A DNA stretch of 64,000 bases from Leucocoprinus leucothites. Lineage: Eukaryota > Basidiomycota > Agaricomycetes > Agaricales > Agaricaceae. Positions 1-11,789 of this stretch are shown one piece after another (position 1 is the first letter of the stretch; every line of letters starts with the position of its first letter). Position numbers and translations under genes: made by a program. The notes under the pieces were generated by a model. It ran no database searches and had not been told where the DNA came from. It saw only the letters and a program-made list of their open reading frames with translations. The stretch lies in contig JAACJO010000002.1 of the NCBI GenBank assembly GCA_013368445.1, positions 2,790,001-2,854,000 on the forward strand, read 5' to 3'.

Positions 1-4
1 ACCA

Positions 5-373
5 CTACAACAATCGAGATATCTTTTCTGTCCTTGATTGGCGGGCCCGCTGTTTCTGAAGCGATGGTTTTATACTCCCCGATGAAAAGGTGCTATCTAC
101 TCCGAGGTTCCAGACCACTAGGGAAGAAGTCCTTTGTAGGCACTGAAAGAAGTCTAGGCTCGGGTACATCTCGGTACACGATGCTAATGAACGCGTCTTG
201 GGAGGGTGTTGAACTACATTGCGTGGGTTCACACCACTGCTGTTCACTGAAACGGCAAAAGGCGACTTTTTGACAAGTTCTGACGTGTTTTGGCACATTG
301 AACTTGATGCTTCGAGACGCTCTGGAATGGTCACAAGAGGCATGTGTTCTTTCATCCTATCCAACAAAATCAC
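5..373 (-). CDS. hypothetical ORF, 122 codons
   Basis: This is the longest open frame in the first 650 bases, running from an ATG at 373 to a TAG at 5-7. I do not recognise the product. It is serine-rich and basic at the C-terminus, with no signal peptide or membrane segment. It would be transcribed divergently from the methyltransferase gene at 658. It may be the first exon of a gene continuing off the left edge, or a chance ORF. Confidence 0.2.
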   Translation of the reverse strand: MILLDRMKEHMPLVTIPERLEASSSMCQNTSELVKKSPFAVSVNSSGVNPRNVVQHPPKTRSLASCTEMYPSLDFFQCLQRTSSLVVWNLGVDSTFSSGSIKPSLQKQRARQSRTEKISRLL

Positions 374-657
374 GCTGACGGTTTAATTGATCATGCATGC
401 CAGTTTTCCAGGTCAGGGCACATGCCAAACGGACATACATAAGTCTATTCCTGGTACCCCATCGAGCATATGCTCTTGGCGCTTTTGCCTTTAGGACTGG
501 ACAAGTTAAGCCTAGCCAATACCCGCGTCACAGGTCATTTCCACCCTCTTTCGTTTTCACTTCCACTCAGTTTCACTCACAATTCCTATTACGGTAGCCG
601 ATCGTACGACTCAGCTCTATCCACTCTTTTGAGCCCTGATCTCCTTTCTTCCATCTA
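374..657 (+). promoter_or_regulatory. upstream region of the methyltransferase gene
   Basis: There is no convincing coding frame between the divergent ORF and the ATG at 658. The stretch before the ATG is pyrimidine-rich (runs of C and T at 535-655), as is common just upstream of the start in basidiomycete genes. No clear TATA box is visible. Confidence 0.3.
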
Positions 658-3600
658 ATGTCTTCGAGGGCAGCTGGAGGTCGGAAGCGTCAGCTAAAGC
701 CGTTACAAGATTCACAGAATCCTGACAGTAGCAAGGAGCAAGGGACGCCTAAATTCAGTAGGAGTTTATTCTCGCGATCCAAGTCCAAGCCCACCCCGTC
801 ACCTGTTCTCGACCATGCGACCACCTCCCGAGCTGCCTCTGCCTATCCATCACCACCACCTGTTACCCCACTGCCACTGCCAAGGTCTACGCCGAGCAAA
901 GGTCACTCCAATCCTGCCTTTCAGCAGGAAGTCGTACATGAACGGTCGTTGGACGTTAAGGCTCCGTCCTATTCGTCAATTCCGACAAACTTACATCAAC
1001 CAAGGTACAATGGTGCGATGACTAGGACGCCGACCGCGCAGTCGAATTACTCAACCTCCGCCGACTCCTACACGATTTTTAGTAGTAATGAGGCTCCCTT
1101 TGCCTCTCGATCCTCTTCGCTTTCTCCACCGACATCTTCATATTCTACTTTTTCATCGAACGCCGTTCATCCCCGTCATGCCCGGGATATTGACGAGGAC
1201 CTACGATACCCCAATTTCTCCCGTCCTCAGCCTCTGACACGCCAATCACCCAGACCATTGCCAGTACCCGGGTTTCCACCCCCGGATCCAAGCACCACGT
1301 CCATGAGCTTTGCCTTTCCGTATCCCCCGACCTCATCCCCTCCTCAAGACTCGCTTCTTCTACAGCCGATTCGTAAAGACTCACCGCTACCCCAAGAGTT
1401 CCTCAGCCGTCGTTCTAGTCCTCTCCCCCAAATGCCTGCTGTCAGGTCTGAGGGCCGAGAGCGATCAGACAGTGAGGCTATGGGTCGATCTCCTGGCTCA
1501 TTTTTACGTCCAGATCTTAGACAAAGCTATGAACCCAGCATTAGTGACACAGCATCATCAGTCTATCCATCACCCCCCAGCTCGAATCCCAGGCTCACAC
1601 CTTTACCGGTGAGATGGAATGACTCCTCTTCCATCATGAGCGACGGTGAATTCACAACTGGCTATCGGTCATTCAGCTCAGCTTCTGCTAGCTCTGCATC
1701 ATCGGGCGTTGAAGAGGTTCTCCGTAGGCCTAACGTTGCCCCTTCTATCATGTCAAGTTCCTCAGAGTCCTCTCAACAATCCGGTGGCTCAGATCCTTCA
1801 ACGGGTTCACCTCCGCAGTCGAGATCTCCTCCTTCTTCATTCCATTTTCCCGGTTCAAGGGCGACTGGTCGCCCTAAGGTATCTACTAAAACTGGGACAC
1901 CCCAAAGGATCAAAGTCGGAAAGTCTCGCGGAAAACGTTCTGAAGATGAGGATAGCGACTATCCGTATACCCCTGTGACGCCTACTACCGATTCCTCCAT
2001 ATCACCAGGTCCATCGCCATCGTATGACCGGGCTGACTCGAGGCCCACAAGCGCTTCATCTAGCCCTCCGCCATCCACCGCTCGTCCCAGGGCGGGCTCA
2101 ACCACCACTTACTCTAGTGCTAGCACCTCGACGTCATCCGGTGGCTCTGGCAAAACCTTCATATATCCCTCATCTCGGTCTCGTGCACAGCCTACACGTG
2201 CTCCATTGATTGGCAACAAGAAGAAGAGGGACGCAGACGGATCTACTCCCGACGGTAAAAAGAAGTCAAAATTCATGGGCATCGGAATTCGATTGAAAAA
2301 GCAAAAGCGCAACAGTGTGGGTTCGCTCCGTGAAGTCCAGTCAACGAGAAGTGACTCTCCTCAATCGGTGTATCGGATGTCGGATCTTGTCAGGGGTGCC
2401 GATGCGAGTCAAAGTACTGTGCAGGAGGGGATAAAGGAAGGGAGGAGGCGTCAGGAATACCAGCCAAATGAGTATGGACAAACCTCTCCTCCGCTTTCTC
2501 CCTCCCCTTCGCCTTCACCCTCACCTTCGCCTACCCCCATAAGAATATTCGAGAGTGAGCGAAGGAGGAAGGGTAAGGGCAAGGGCAAGTTTGGCTTGTA
2601 CCCGTTTGACCCTTACGACTCCCTCTTATTGGACAAGTGAGTTAATAGTGGTGTTTTTATTTTAAACCTCTCTCACACTGTTTGATACAGCGATCGTCTG
2701 ACTGGTGAACTTTTACGTCGACTCAACCCAACAAATTCTCCGACCTTCCATAATTATGGGAATACGCCCCCCTCTACTGTCCTGGATTTAGGGTGTGGCC
2801 AAGGGTGAGTTCGTTTGTCGCGTTCATCTCCGTATTATACTGAGTTATTTCCATAGTTACTGGGTGCTCGACGCTGCAATTACCTGGAAGGGCTACGGGA
2901 CACATGTGACTGGTTACGACATGGTGGACACAATGAAATCGCTTCGTCCATTAGCCCTGAGCCATGGAGTTGCAGATAACATTGGGTTTGTACGGGGTAA
3001 CTTGTAAGTGTAGGCTGGCCTCATCGTTGATGGGTTTGCTAACAACCTTGATAATACCAGCTTGCGACAGCGTTTACCCTTCCCAGACGAATCTTTCGAC
3101 CTGGTCAGGATGTCCTGTTTGACACTTTGTATCACGTCGGATGCATGGGAGGATATCTTGCAGGATGTTTCTCGGGTCCTGGCACTGGGCGGGCGGCTGG
3201 AACTTATCGATGATCACCTTTTCTTTCCGTACGGAAAACCCCCCCAATCCAGCAGTGAATCCCTTCCATCATTCCACACCATGGCCAGACAGGGTTCTCC
3301 CCCGGCCATTTCGGATAGGGCATCCGTTTACTCGATGACAATGGACGTGGAAACGATGAATCCTGGTCTAGGCCTTGCTCTATCGGAGGAAGCGTCTACA
3401 ACCGGTGACCTGTACGACCTATATGGCCTGGGAGAGGAAGATGAAGATGAAAACAGTGTCGGGGATGAAAAAGAGGGCGGAGACGATGGCGACACCGCGA
3501 CACTCAATGGATTTGCGCAAGACGTAGAGACATCATCCTTCCGTGCAACACCGCGACCTCAGGGAGTTTTTCAGCGAAGTCAACACACCCTCTCTGCCGC

Positions 3601-4609
3601 TGAATGGAATCACCAACACGCCATCAGCAAAGACCTTGAGGCATTATTTGAACATATGGTGACTTCAAAATATGGGGTGCACCTCAACCCTTCGTCATTT
3701 ATCCTTGACATGCTGAAGAGAACATTTGGACATGCAAGGGAGATGACCAAGATGCACTTGACGCTCGCTCCGCCTACTTCCGACACCTCAGGCCCTAGAA
3801 CTGCTCCCTCGACGCCGCAGCACCCGGTGCCATCTTCGTTCGCCCAATCTCCCGGTTTGATGCTGTGGCCTTCAACCTTGATCGCCATGTCGCCCGCCGA
3901 AATCGAGTTACACACTTCAAAGCATTTGCGGGCGTTGCTATCCTGTAAGAATGGCCTGGTCGAGCATGCGATGGAGGCAACGGAGGATGAAGAGATTGAC
4001 GAGGAAAGTGTATTGGAAGCCATCTGGGAGTATGAGAAGTGCGGGTTTTCACCTCGTATTTGAGATTTTCTGCTGACTATCTACTCTTTACAGCTTCCTT
4101 CGCCCTCGATTCTATCCTCCACCCGGTGCTGGTCTCGACCTTGGAGAGGCTCACACCCCGACGCCGCTGGAAGCTGATTTGAAACGGCCCACCCACCAAT
4201 CCAACCCTTCGAATTCGCGTATGTCCATTTTTTCAGCCAACTCGGTGTCCACGGAGAACCAGGATGCCATGTGGGAGTACCAGCTGTATGTGTACCTCGA
4301 GTTTGGCGAGAACAGCTATCCTGACATCTCTCTAGGGACGTCCGTCAACACTTTGGTTGGTCCGAAACCCAAAATAGTCGTAGTAGTTCTGCCCAAGGTG
4401 GCTCTTCTCGTTCGACGTCCTCTCAAGCTGAAGCGAACGGGACAAGGTCCTCCACACCTCGACCATCCCACAAGCGCGACACGATTATTTCGTCCACATC
4501 TTCTGCTGCACCACCGTATTCGCTCACAGAGCCTACACATGTGCGAACTTTCCGGGTCTACGAGGCTATCAAAGTGGATCAGTTCACTCTGGAAGCTACC
4601 ATTCTGTGA
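658..4609 (+). CDS. SAM-dependent methyltransferase-like protein with long disordered N-terminus
   Basis: Six exons give a frame-checked protein of about 1,227 residues: 658-2636, 2691-2804, 2857-3003, 3061-4038, 4094-4285, 4336-4609. Residues 1 to about 660 are Ser/Pro-rich and low complexity, with basic patches near the end. The spliced exons 2-4 encode a class I methyltransferase core. Motif I is VLDLGCGQGYW, an acidic post-I region contains TGYDMVD, and a FDLVRMSCLTLCI stretch is followed by LGGRLELIDDHLF. An acidic, Glu/Asp-rich insert (around 3430-3510) interrupts the C-terminal half, where methyltransferases of this fungal group often carry unstructured insertions. The exon 4 donor is uncertain: 4039, 4045 and 4056 are possible, and only the first two keep the downstream FLRPRFYPPPG frame. 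The substrate cannot be read from the sequence. The family is clear; the precise function is not. Confidence 0.85.
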
Positions 4610-5406
4610 TATGTTACGTAGTTTAACTCAACTTTGGACTCTGTCTTTCGCCCCTTGTATTGATTGGAACACTCTCAGGACCTTCGTCTGTTTGTTTGTT
4701 GTTTTAGGATTCTATTATGGAGTATATAAACTATACCATTCTTTTCAGTCTTCCAACGGCTGTGCTATTATAGTTACCGGGTTTGCCGGACGGCTCCGCA
4801 TTCGTCGGCACTGTCCGGTGACATCCTTGATTTCCAAGTTAGCACCAGTTAACCCGATCTTTCTTTCTCGGCACCGGATATCAACATGGACATTCCCAGG
4901 TTCTCTTGGAACTCGTTTTACCTACGGCGACTATCAAGGGCTTTTACTCGAGGTGAAAGTATCAGAATCAGACATCGCCATCGGGACTGTCCAAATCATC
5001 ACAATCATGATCTGATGGTGAAATGGAATATTGGAATGCGGAGTGGGGAATCGTTTCGACCAACTTTGCACGCTTGGATGGTCTGTCATAAGATAGTTCC
5101 CTAGATCATAATAGGGCCAAGCCTCTTGACCAAGGCACGTCTGTCCTGAGTTGGGCGAACTTTTTTGACTCGAATATTTCAAGGTCTCGAAAGAAACGCT
5201 CTCGAGTGCGACGCACGCGAGCTAGAAGGCGCACTCAGGAGTTCTGATGGAAAAATTAATCTAATTTTAGCCAGTCAAGTATTCCCTCGCTGAACGTAAA
5301 TAATGTTGAAATATGGGCGGCTTTCAAGTGCCTATAAAGAGTTGGCTGGCAAATAATCACTAGCTTCCTGCCTGCAGCTCCACAGCCCTTGCAACAAGGC
5401 CTATCG
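4610..5406. other. intergenic region
   Basis: This is the 3' flank of the methyltransferase gene and the promoter of the next gene. A TATA-like element (TATAAAGA, 5333-5340) lies about 70 bp before the ATG at 5407. Short ORFs here show no recognisable domain. Confidence 0.4.
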
Positions 5407-6999
5407 ATGTCTTCCCATCTCGTGTTCACCACTTCTCTCGATTCTTTGACCGGCGTTTCGCAACAGCTTCAAGTCGTGGACGTATGTCACGGTTTACTTT
5501 ATGTCTCCAATGTCGCTGAAACTGACGGTATTATCAGTATGCCTCCGGTAAATCGAATCGCATCCACTTCGTTTGTTTTGGAACTGGGATCCAGAAATAA
5601 TGCAACTGATTTTGTTCTACCATTAGTTGCGCTATTAGTTATCCTCATCTACGAAGGCTTTGATCTTCTTCCTCGCGAGGTTTGTGAATATGCGATACGC
5701 TGTAGGCAACGTCAAACCTGGTAGCTCATGATACTTTTGTCGCAGGTCAACTTTATCTGGTCACGGAGATGGGGTTTCATCAGCGCTGTCTATTTCTTCT
5801 GTCGATACGTTCCGGTCCTCATGATCACATTGACGCTCATTAGTAGGTAGTTCTTGGACTCACGTCGAATACTTCAGCTCAACAGAAGTCTAATTTTGAT
5901 AGCATTCCATGGTCCTGTGGGTTGACATTCGGCTACTCCTTAAGGGCACCCTTCCTCTGACAGTTTCTCTAGATTGAATCATGTAGTTCGGGATTCTATG
6001 CCGTCATAGGTGCGTTTCATCGCTCGTCTATAATCCGCAGCTTCTAACCTTAATTTTAAATTCTTAGCACTCTCTTTTGCTAGCTTGATTGTTTCAGAAT
6101 GTAAGAAAACCAGGTAGCATGTTTATCACATATTAACGCCGGTGAAAGTGTGTTTCATTGTTCGTGCGTATGCGGTTTGGGGCGCCTCACGATCAGCGGC
6201 TTTATTTTTCTCCATCCTCACTGCTGTGAGTTAAAGACATAAGTTTCTGTGTTGGAGATCGTCTCACAGTTCGGCACAAAGGGAATGATATGTGCACTAG
6301 CTCTCGACTTATCCCGATTGAGGACAACACAGACAATAAGTGCGTGGGCCAACCTCATTCGAAGCCGCTGGTGATGGAGCTCATTGTAGACTTTCAGACT
6401 TTGGCTCACCCCTCTCGTTATGCGGCATCGGCGGACCGGCTTCTTGTGCAATGTGGGGGTTGATCATTATTCTGCTCATAGATGCTAGTGAGTGGTAACC
6501 TCAATTTATAGATGCTGGTGTATCCTTATTCTTTGCATCTAGTCGTTATTGTGATGATGGTTTGGGCGAAAAGGAGGAGGTACAATGCCTCAGAAATGCA
6601 TCCACTCTTCGAAACGATATACAGGGACTCGGCCATGTACTTCTTCCTAAACAGCCGTGGGTCGAAACTTCGTGCTATCGCCCTGCTCATACCATAGATC
6701 TGACAAATTGCCATTCAAAGTGACTACTGCAGTAGCAATTGTTCTCTACATGAAGACCCCTGGCTTGGCGATCATCTCCTCACGGTGTGTCATGAAGTAC
6801 CTGCCCAACCCCAGTCAAACCGTAATGTCCTTGTAGTTTAGCAAGTGCCTTGACAAGCGCTATTGCAAGTCGAATGATCATTGGCCTCAAAGAGCAAGGA
6901 GACAATTCAATTACGTCCAGCAGGGATATGCTGGGTCACTGGAGCACGCCTCCGATGTCGGCGATCCAGTTCCGCAGTGGAGATGTAGCCAAAACCTAG
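5407..6999 (+). CDS. DUF6533 multi-pass membrane protein
   Basis: I recognise the basidiomycete DUF6533 family from scattered exons. The N-terminal motif assembles from exons 5407-5481, 5538-5547 (10 nt), 5627-5679 and 5746 onward as YASVALLVILIYEGFDLL then EVNFIWSRRWGF and FFCRYVPVLMITL. Later exons give IVRAYAVWGASR (about 6150-6200), a hydrophobic helix then RYNASEMHPLFETIYRD (about 6540-6640), and a C-terminal SRMIIGLKE motif with a TAG at 6997-6999. These match the family order: helix, IW motif, YAxWG-R motif, YRD, SRMxxxLRE. Exons between about 5850 and 6500 are not resolved, and the loop there reads poorly, so the gene may be partly degraded. The family has no known biochemical function. 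Confidence 0.55.
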
Positions 7000-7580
7000 G
7001 AATTTTGCAAAAAAAAAAAAAGTGGCTAGTTACGGGTGAAATTCGTTCCGCGAACAGCAGCAGTTGCTCTCTACTGACACCGTACTGCAAACTGGTGCCA
7101 ATGTTCGACGATAGTCAGGACCCATCTCTGATTTCTAGGTGTATGCGATCAGAAACCTCACAGTGTAATCCTTATTATGTTGTTGGAATATGGTCGACCT
7201 AGAGAGGTTCAAGCCACTAGATACTACGCCGTTCTACTTCATTATCAAGACAGGTAGATAATTTATTATGATAGCTGAACGACGAAGCTGTACTGAATGC
7301 ACAAGCAAAGCGGTACGCACAGTTTATAAGGCATAAAAACATCAACAAGCCGAAGCGAAACAGCAGAGGGATGTCCTAGATACCGAACAGTCAGCATATA
7401 GTGTATGATACATGCAGGGGTAACTCACATTACCAAATCCAAAGGAAAAGCGACAGAAATGAATGGTTCGTGCAAATGCGAGTCTAAGCCTTGCGAGCCC
7501 AAGTCCAGTTAAGAGCAAAGGTGACGGTAAAGACAAGTGCAAAAGACGACAGCAAAAGCGAAAGGCAGGTACAGCGCTGA

Positions 7581-7747
7581 GACGAAGAGACGTGAATGCG
7601 AGACAAAGAGACGTGTGTGAGGTAGAGAGATGCAAGTGAGACAGAAAGTAGACGTGATTGCGAGGCGAAGAGATGTAGTTGCGAGTTCAAACCAGATGCA
7701 GTTGCAAGACAAAGACACATGTTTGCGAGACCAAAAGTGAATGTGAG
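7581..7747. repeat. degenerate tandem repeat, period about 21 bp
   Basis: About eight imperfect units follow one another, of the type GACGAAGAGACGTGAATGCGA, with variants of 18-24 bp. The shared core is GA(C/G)-AAGAGA-(C/T)GT-G-TGCGA. The purine bias is strong on the plus strand. Units differ by several substitutions and small indels, so the array is old. Confidence 0.6.
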
Positions 7748-8780
7748 TCCACGAGTCCGAAGGCAAGTGTGCAAGAACAACGTTGATGGTGAGAATCCGA
7801 GTCCGTATTTGAGTGCATGAACGACTCGATGAATAGCAAGAGTGAGATGAATACACCCTGAAAGGATATCAGCATTGGTCGTACTATGTGTGAGAGACAT
7901 ACCGAGGCGAAGTGGCGGGTCCACACATCAGCAAGATGTTTAGTGTGAATCTTGTGTACTACCGCCAGCCACATCGCCTGGTGCTACTTGTTCCAATGGG
8001 CCTGAGGTGGATTGCGATGCCAAATTTGCACAATAACGGGCTAGAGCTTCCTGCTCTTCCCTGATGCGCGCCTAGTGTCGCCTCCAGGTGCTGATCGAGA
8101 CAGGGGGCCGAAAGTAACATTTCGGGCAACTGCAGGACCTCCTCTTCGGCGGTTTTTGGGTTTTTCCTTTATTCTCTGCCATGATTTATGCTGTATAGAC
8201 GGTGAATGTAAGGGAGAGATGGTGGGAGGGTAGAAAGAGGCAAGAGGCAACACTACGGCTCACTCGCAGCTAATCTTAAGTCAACGGGGAATATGATGAT
8301 CGCGTGATCTGTTGTTGCCTTGTCGGGACTCAATGAGCTCAAACAACGAACGTCCCTCGCCACCGCCACTGCACCCACACCAATTACCACCAATCTTGCT
8401 CAGCTTTTCTCAATGTTCGTCGACGTCTCAACAAGGCTCAAACAAGTTTTCACTGGGAATAGACGACTTCAGGATAGTCTCTCAGTTCAGCTCAGGCATC
8501 GGCATTTGTCTATCTCCTCCACTGCTCTGCATCCACTTTCAATGGGAGCCGGCTTGAATCAGCGTAAGCATGGAAATTTGGGTGCGATCTCTTTCAAGTC
8601 ATGCTGATAAAGCCACTGACATCTAATCTAAATGGACTTCTGTATCCGACAGGTCTTCTCATCGCCCAAAATATCTCAAGTGGGATATTATTTACTTATT
8701 CTTCGCTTCAGGAGGCAAAATTGGATGCTAAATGTTCTATATCAGGTCTAGTTTTCAATCATATGAATCAAGGACCTCGC

Positions 8781-8790
8781 TATATAAAAG
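8781..8790 (+). promoter_or_regulatory. TATA box of the carboxylesterase gene
   Basis: TATATAAAAG lies 38 bp before the ATG at 8828, a close match to the TATA consensus and well placed for a basidiomycete promoter. Confidence 0.55.
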
Positions 8791-8827
8791 CACCCGAACT
8801 CATCACGGAACTGTGATCACTCTCGCT

Positions 8828-11095
8828 ATGTGGACTGTCCTTTTGATCTCTCTAGCCATCTCGCCACTTGCGTTTGGATCTCTTCGAGTTAGCCGTCGTG
8901 ACAAAGGAGCTCATGAAGATATAGTTGGAGCAACTGTCCAGCTTGACTGTACTGGACCTCTTTTCTCGCTACTGACGTTCGCTGACTCCTATCTGCCAGA
9001 TGGAACTTTTCACGGGCATGAGGACGAGGGATCGGGGATAATATCCTTCCTTGGCGTGCGTTATGCTGATGCACCAGTGGGTGACCTTCGTTGGAAAGCT
9101 CCAGTCACGCCTCCTTCGACCCAGCTTAACGATGTGGATGCGACCAAGGTACTGGCATTTTTTTAATCGGCATTCTTCTCTAATGGTATTATTAGTTTGG
9201 AAATGCATGCATTCAAGCTACTTCTACCCGCGTGACTTCAGGGACGTCGGAAGACTGTCTGTTTGGGAACGTTAGTACTAATAACATGCACACTTCTGGA
9301 TTTCTTTGACGAATAGATCACAGGTATACATTCCCATTAATACCTCCCCCAATGATCAACTCCCTATATTGGTCTGGTTCCACGGTGTGTGTCCTTGTGA
9401 CTGAGTAGAGCTTGCATCTGATCATGGGGCAGGTGGAGGATTCCAAAGCGGAAGTACGCATGACGTATCTCCAGCGTTGTTGATGAGTTCGAGTGCAAGC
9501 CCGATGATTTTTGTGTCTTTTGAATATCGGCTAGGACCCTTTGGATTCCTTGGTTTGTCTGGTCAAACCGCTTGATGTGTTTGAATATAGGCTCAACACC
9601 CTGTAAAAAGGTGGTTCTCAGGTTCACGATGATGGTGCTTTAAACGCAGGTCTATTGGATCAAGTAGGTTTCTGCTCTCAACCTTTGAGAGCTCGAAATG
9701 CTTACTTTTCCTCTATCCCCTATAGCGCGCTGCCTTGAAATGGCTCCAGCGTTATATCGGTCACTTTGGTGGAGATAGTACGTGAGTGAATGGTCTTTCG
9801 CTCCTCTTAACTATGTCTTGACGTCCTCCGTTAGTAAAGTGACGATTTGGGGGCAATCTGCGGGTGCTGGTTCGACGATGTTCCATGTAAGATTCTTCAT
9901 GTTCATAATGATCTTACACCTGATGTATGTTTTAGTTAATTGCAAATGGGGGTGACAATGAGGGCTTATTCCGAGCCGCAATGGGCGATAGCCCTTCTCT
10001 GAACTTTATGCCAACTTTCGATGAAGAGTACGACGAGGATATCTTCACTCAATACGCAGGATTTGCGTACGTTTCATGCTCATCTGATGATCGCTCTCGG
10101 TTCTTTTAACATAGTTATGTAGAGGTTGTGGTGGCCGGGGCTCCAACACTCTTAGATGCTTGAGGTCAGCAAGCGCTAATACTCTCGCCATGGCTAGCAG
10201 TCGCGTGTTAGCTGCACGTACTTCAACTCTGTTCGTCTTCGCTCCGATCTCGGACGGAAGTTTCATCCGAGAAAGACCAGTTGAAGCTTTCAAAGCTGGG
10301 CATTTCACTCGTGTACCAGTCCTATTTGGGTGAGTGGCATTGAAATTTAACACACGTTTCTACCTCATTTTTCACCACAATCAGCTCGAACTCGGATGAA
10401 GGTGCTGGCTGGTCCGCGGGCCTCCGTAACCCCGCCGCTAATACTTCAATGCCCAACGCCACTGAGGATACCGTGTTCAACTTTATCAATGGTCAGTATG
10501 CCACCGCCACGCGAGCCTCTATAGATCGCGGCTTCGAACTTTATCCATTGGACACCTTCGACGGGTCATTCAGCCTGCAAGGTCAACAAATGTACGGAGA
10601 GGCTAGGTACATCTGCACTGCTGCCATGATCACTGGAAGTGTATCGCAATCGCAATCTGGTGTGGCCTTTCAGTATCAGTGAGCTTGTTGTTATCTTTTG
10701 ACCGTTAATCCGCTTTTAAACGCATTCAGTTACGACAATCCACATCTCGGATCAACCCACTCAAGCGAACTTCAAGCCTTCTTCGGACCCTCTTCTGACG
10801 CAAGCCAAGACGATCTTGACCTCTTCCAGGCAATGAGAGAATTTTATACCTCGTTTGTTACTAGTGGCACCCCTTCGGCTCGGAACTCTTCTCTTGCTTG
10901 GGAGGTGAGTCCCAGTTCCTATTCATTAACTTGGTTCCATCACCCGATGCTTATCCATTGTTATAGCGGGTTAATTCACCCGATGGAAGTTCGCGAATCC
11001 TCCTTCATCCCGCAGGAGTGAAGATGGAATCGATGGGCGATCTCAGCAATCGCTGTACCTTCTGGCATGGAATTAGCAACGAACTCCAGACCTAG
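8828..11095 (+). CDS. secreted type-B carboxylesterase/lipase
   Basis: Thirteen exons give a frame-checked 540-residue protein, the usual length for type-B carboxylesterases: 8828-8948, 9000-9148, 9196-9270, 9324-9384, 9433-9552, 9611-9663, 9726-9781, 9835-9886, 9936-10066, 10123-10329, 10385-10678, 10730-10904, 10967-11095. A signal peptide covers about residues 1-18. The family marks are SEDCLFGN, the oxyanion-hole segment WFHGGGF, the nucleophile elbow GQSAGAG (Ser about 220), Glu about 347 in GSNSDEGAGW, and His about 450 in THSSELQAFFG. The spacing of this triad resembles Candida rugosa lipase. It should hydrolyse carboxylic esters outside the cell; the substrate cannot be read from the sequence. 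No lesion is visible. Confidence 0.9.
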
Positions 11096-11789
11096 TCAAT
11101 ATCTTTGGATACTTGTATCAGCAATTCGTGTGCGTGGTTTATAGAATCTGCGCATGTTCAAGCATACAGGACACGCATGCTTGAGCTTGAGAGCTCGTGC
11201 ACTGAATATTCAAGCTGTGAGGCTTTGAGGCCCTGAGGGCATTTGTGACCTCATGATCATCGTGTCAGCACAATTGTGTTGTTTGAGCTTAGTTGTCAGC
11301 CCAACTACTTATTCAATATTCAGCACAGGCTGGTCCAGTGGTTAGAATTATTGGGAAAGTACAACGGGGATCCAAGCCGAGCACCCTCAGAGAAGCGCAA
11401 TCACGAGAATGGGACTTCAACACAATCCAGCGTCATATTGGTTCCATGCTCAAGTGCAGCCCACTGTGCAGTTCAGGCCTATAGTTACATTCCAGACCTT
11501 CCTTCCTTAGAGGTTTATTAGGCGAGAGCCCACGAGTGAGCAACTGTGGCCTCTTATGATCCGTTAGCTCTCGAGGCGTCGAGGCTGGAACTGCATCTTG
11601 GTTACGAGCCCCTGAGCAGTGCGTTAACTCAGTCAATGTCAGCTCACTTGTCTTATTCGAACAAAATGGAGGGAAGGAGTACTAGAGTAACAGAATCTGC
11701 TGACTGATCATTGCAGATCCATGCATTCTAACAGACTCTATCTGACAACCATACAAACAGCCCAACGCGTCAAAGCCATTTGATCGCTC
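11096..11789. other. intergenic region between convergent genes
   Basis: This is the 3' flank of both the esterase and the first GMC gene. ORFs here are short and unrecognised. A stretch at 11329-11350 resembles a tRNA A box but has no matching B box (see rejected items). Confidence 0.35.

Larger units (their letters stand above)
7000..8827. other. long region without a recognised gene
   Basis: Contains a 12-A homopolymer (7009-7020) and a purine-rich low-complexity block (about 7340-7860) that includes the degenerate tandem repeat listed separately. Overlapping minus-strand ORFs of 95-146 codons there are by-products of that repeat. An open frame at 8320-8607 (95 codons) looks exon-like in composition but I do not recognise it. 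Nothing else can be supported. Confidence 0.4.

Noticed and set aside
7484..7924. Minus-strand ORFs of 95-146 codons
   Set aside because: They lie over the purine-rich tandem repeat; lack of stops follows from base composition, and the products are Ser/Leu-rich repeats without a domain.
11329..11410. tRNA-like A box (TGGTCCAGTGGTTAGAATT)
   Set aside because: No B box of the GGTTCRANTCC type follows and no cloverleaf can be folded by eye; at most an old tRNA-derived fragment.
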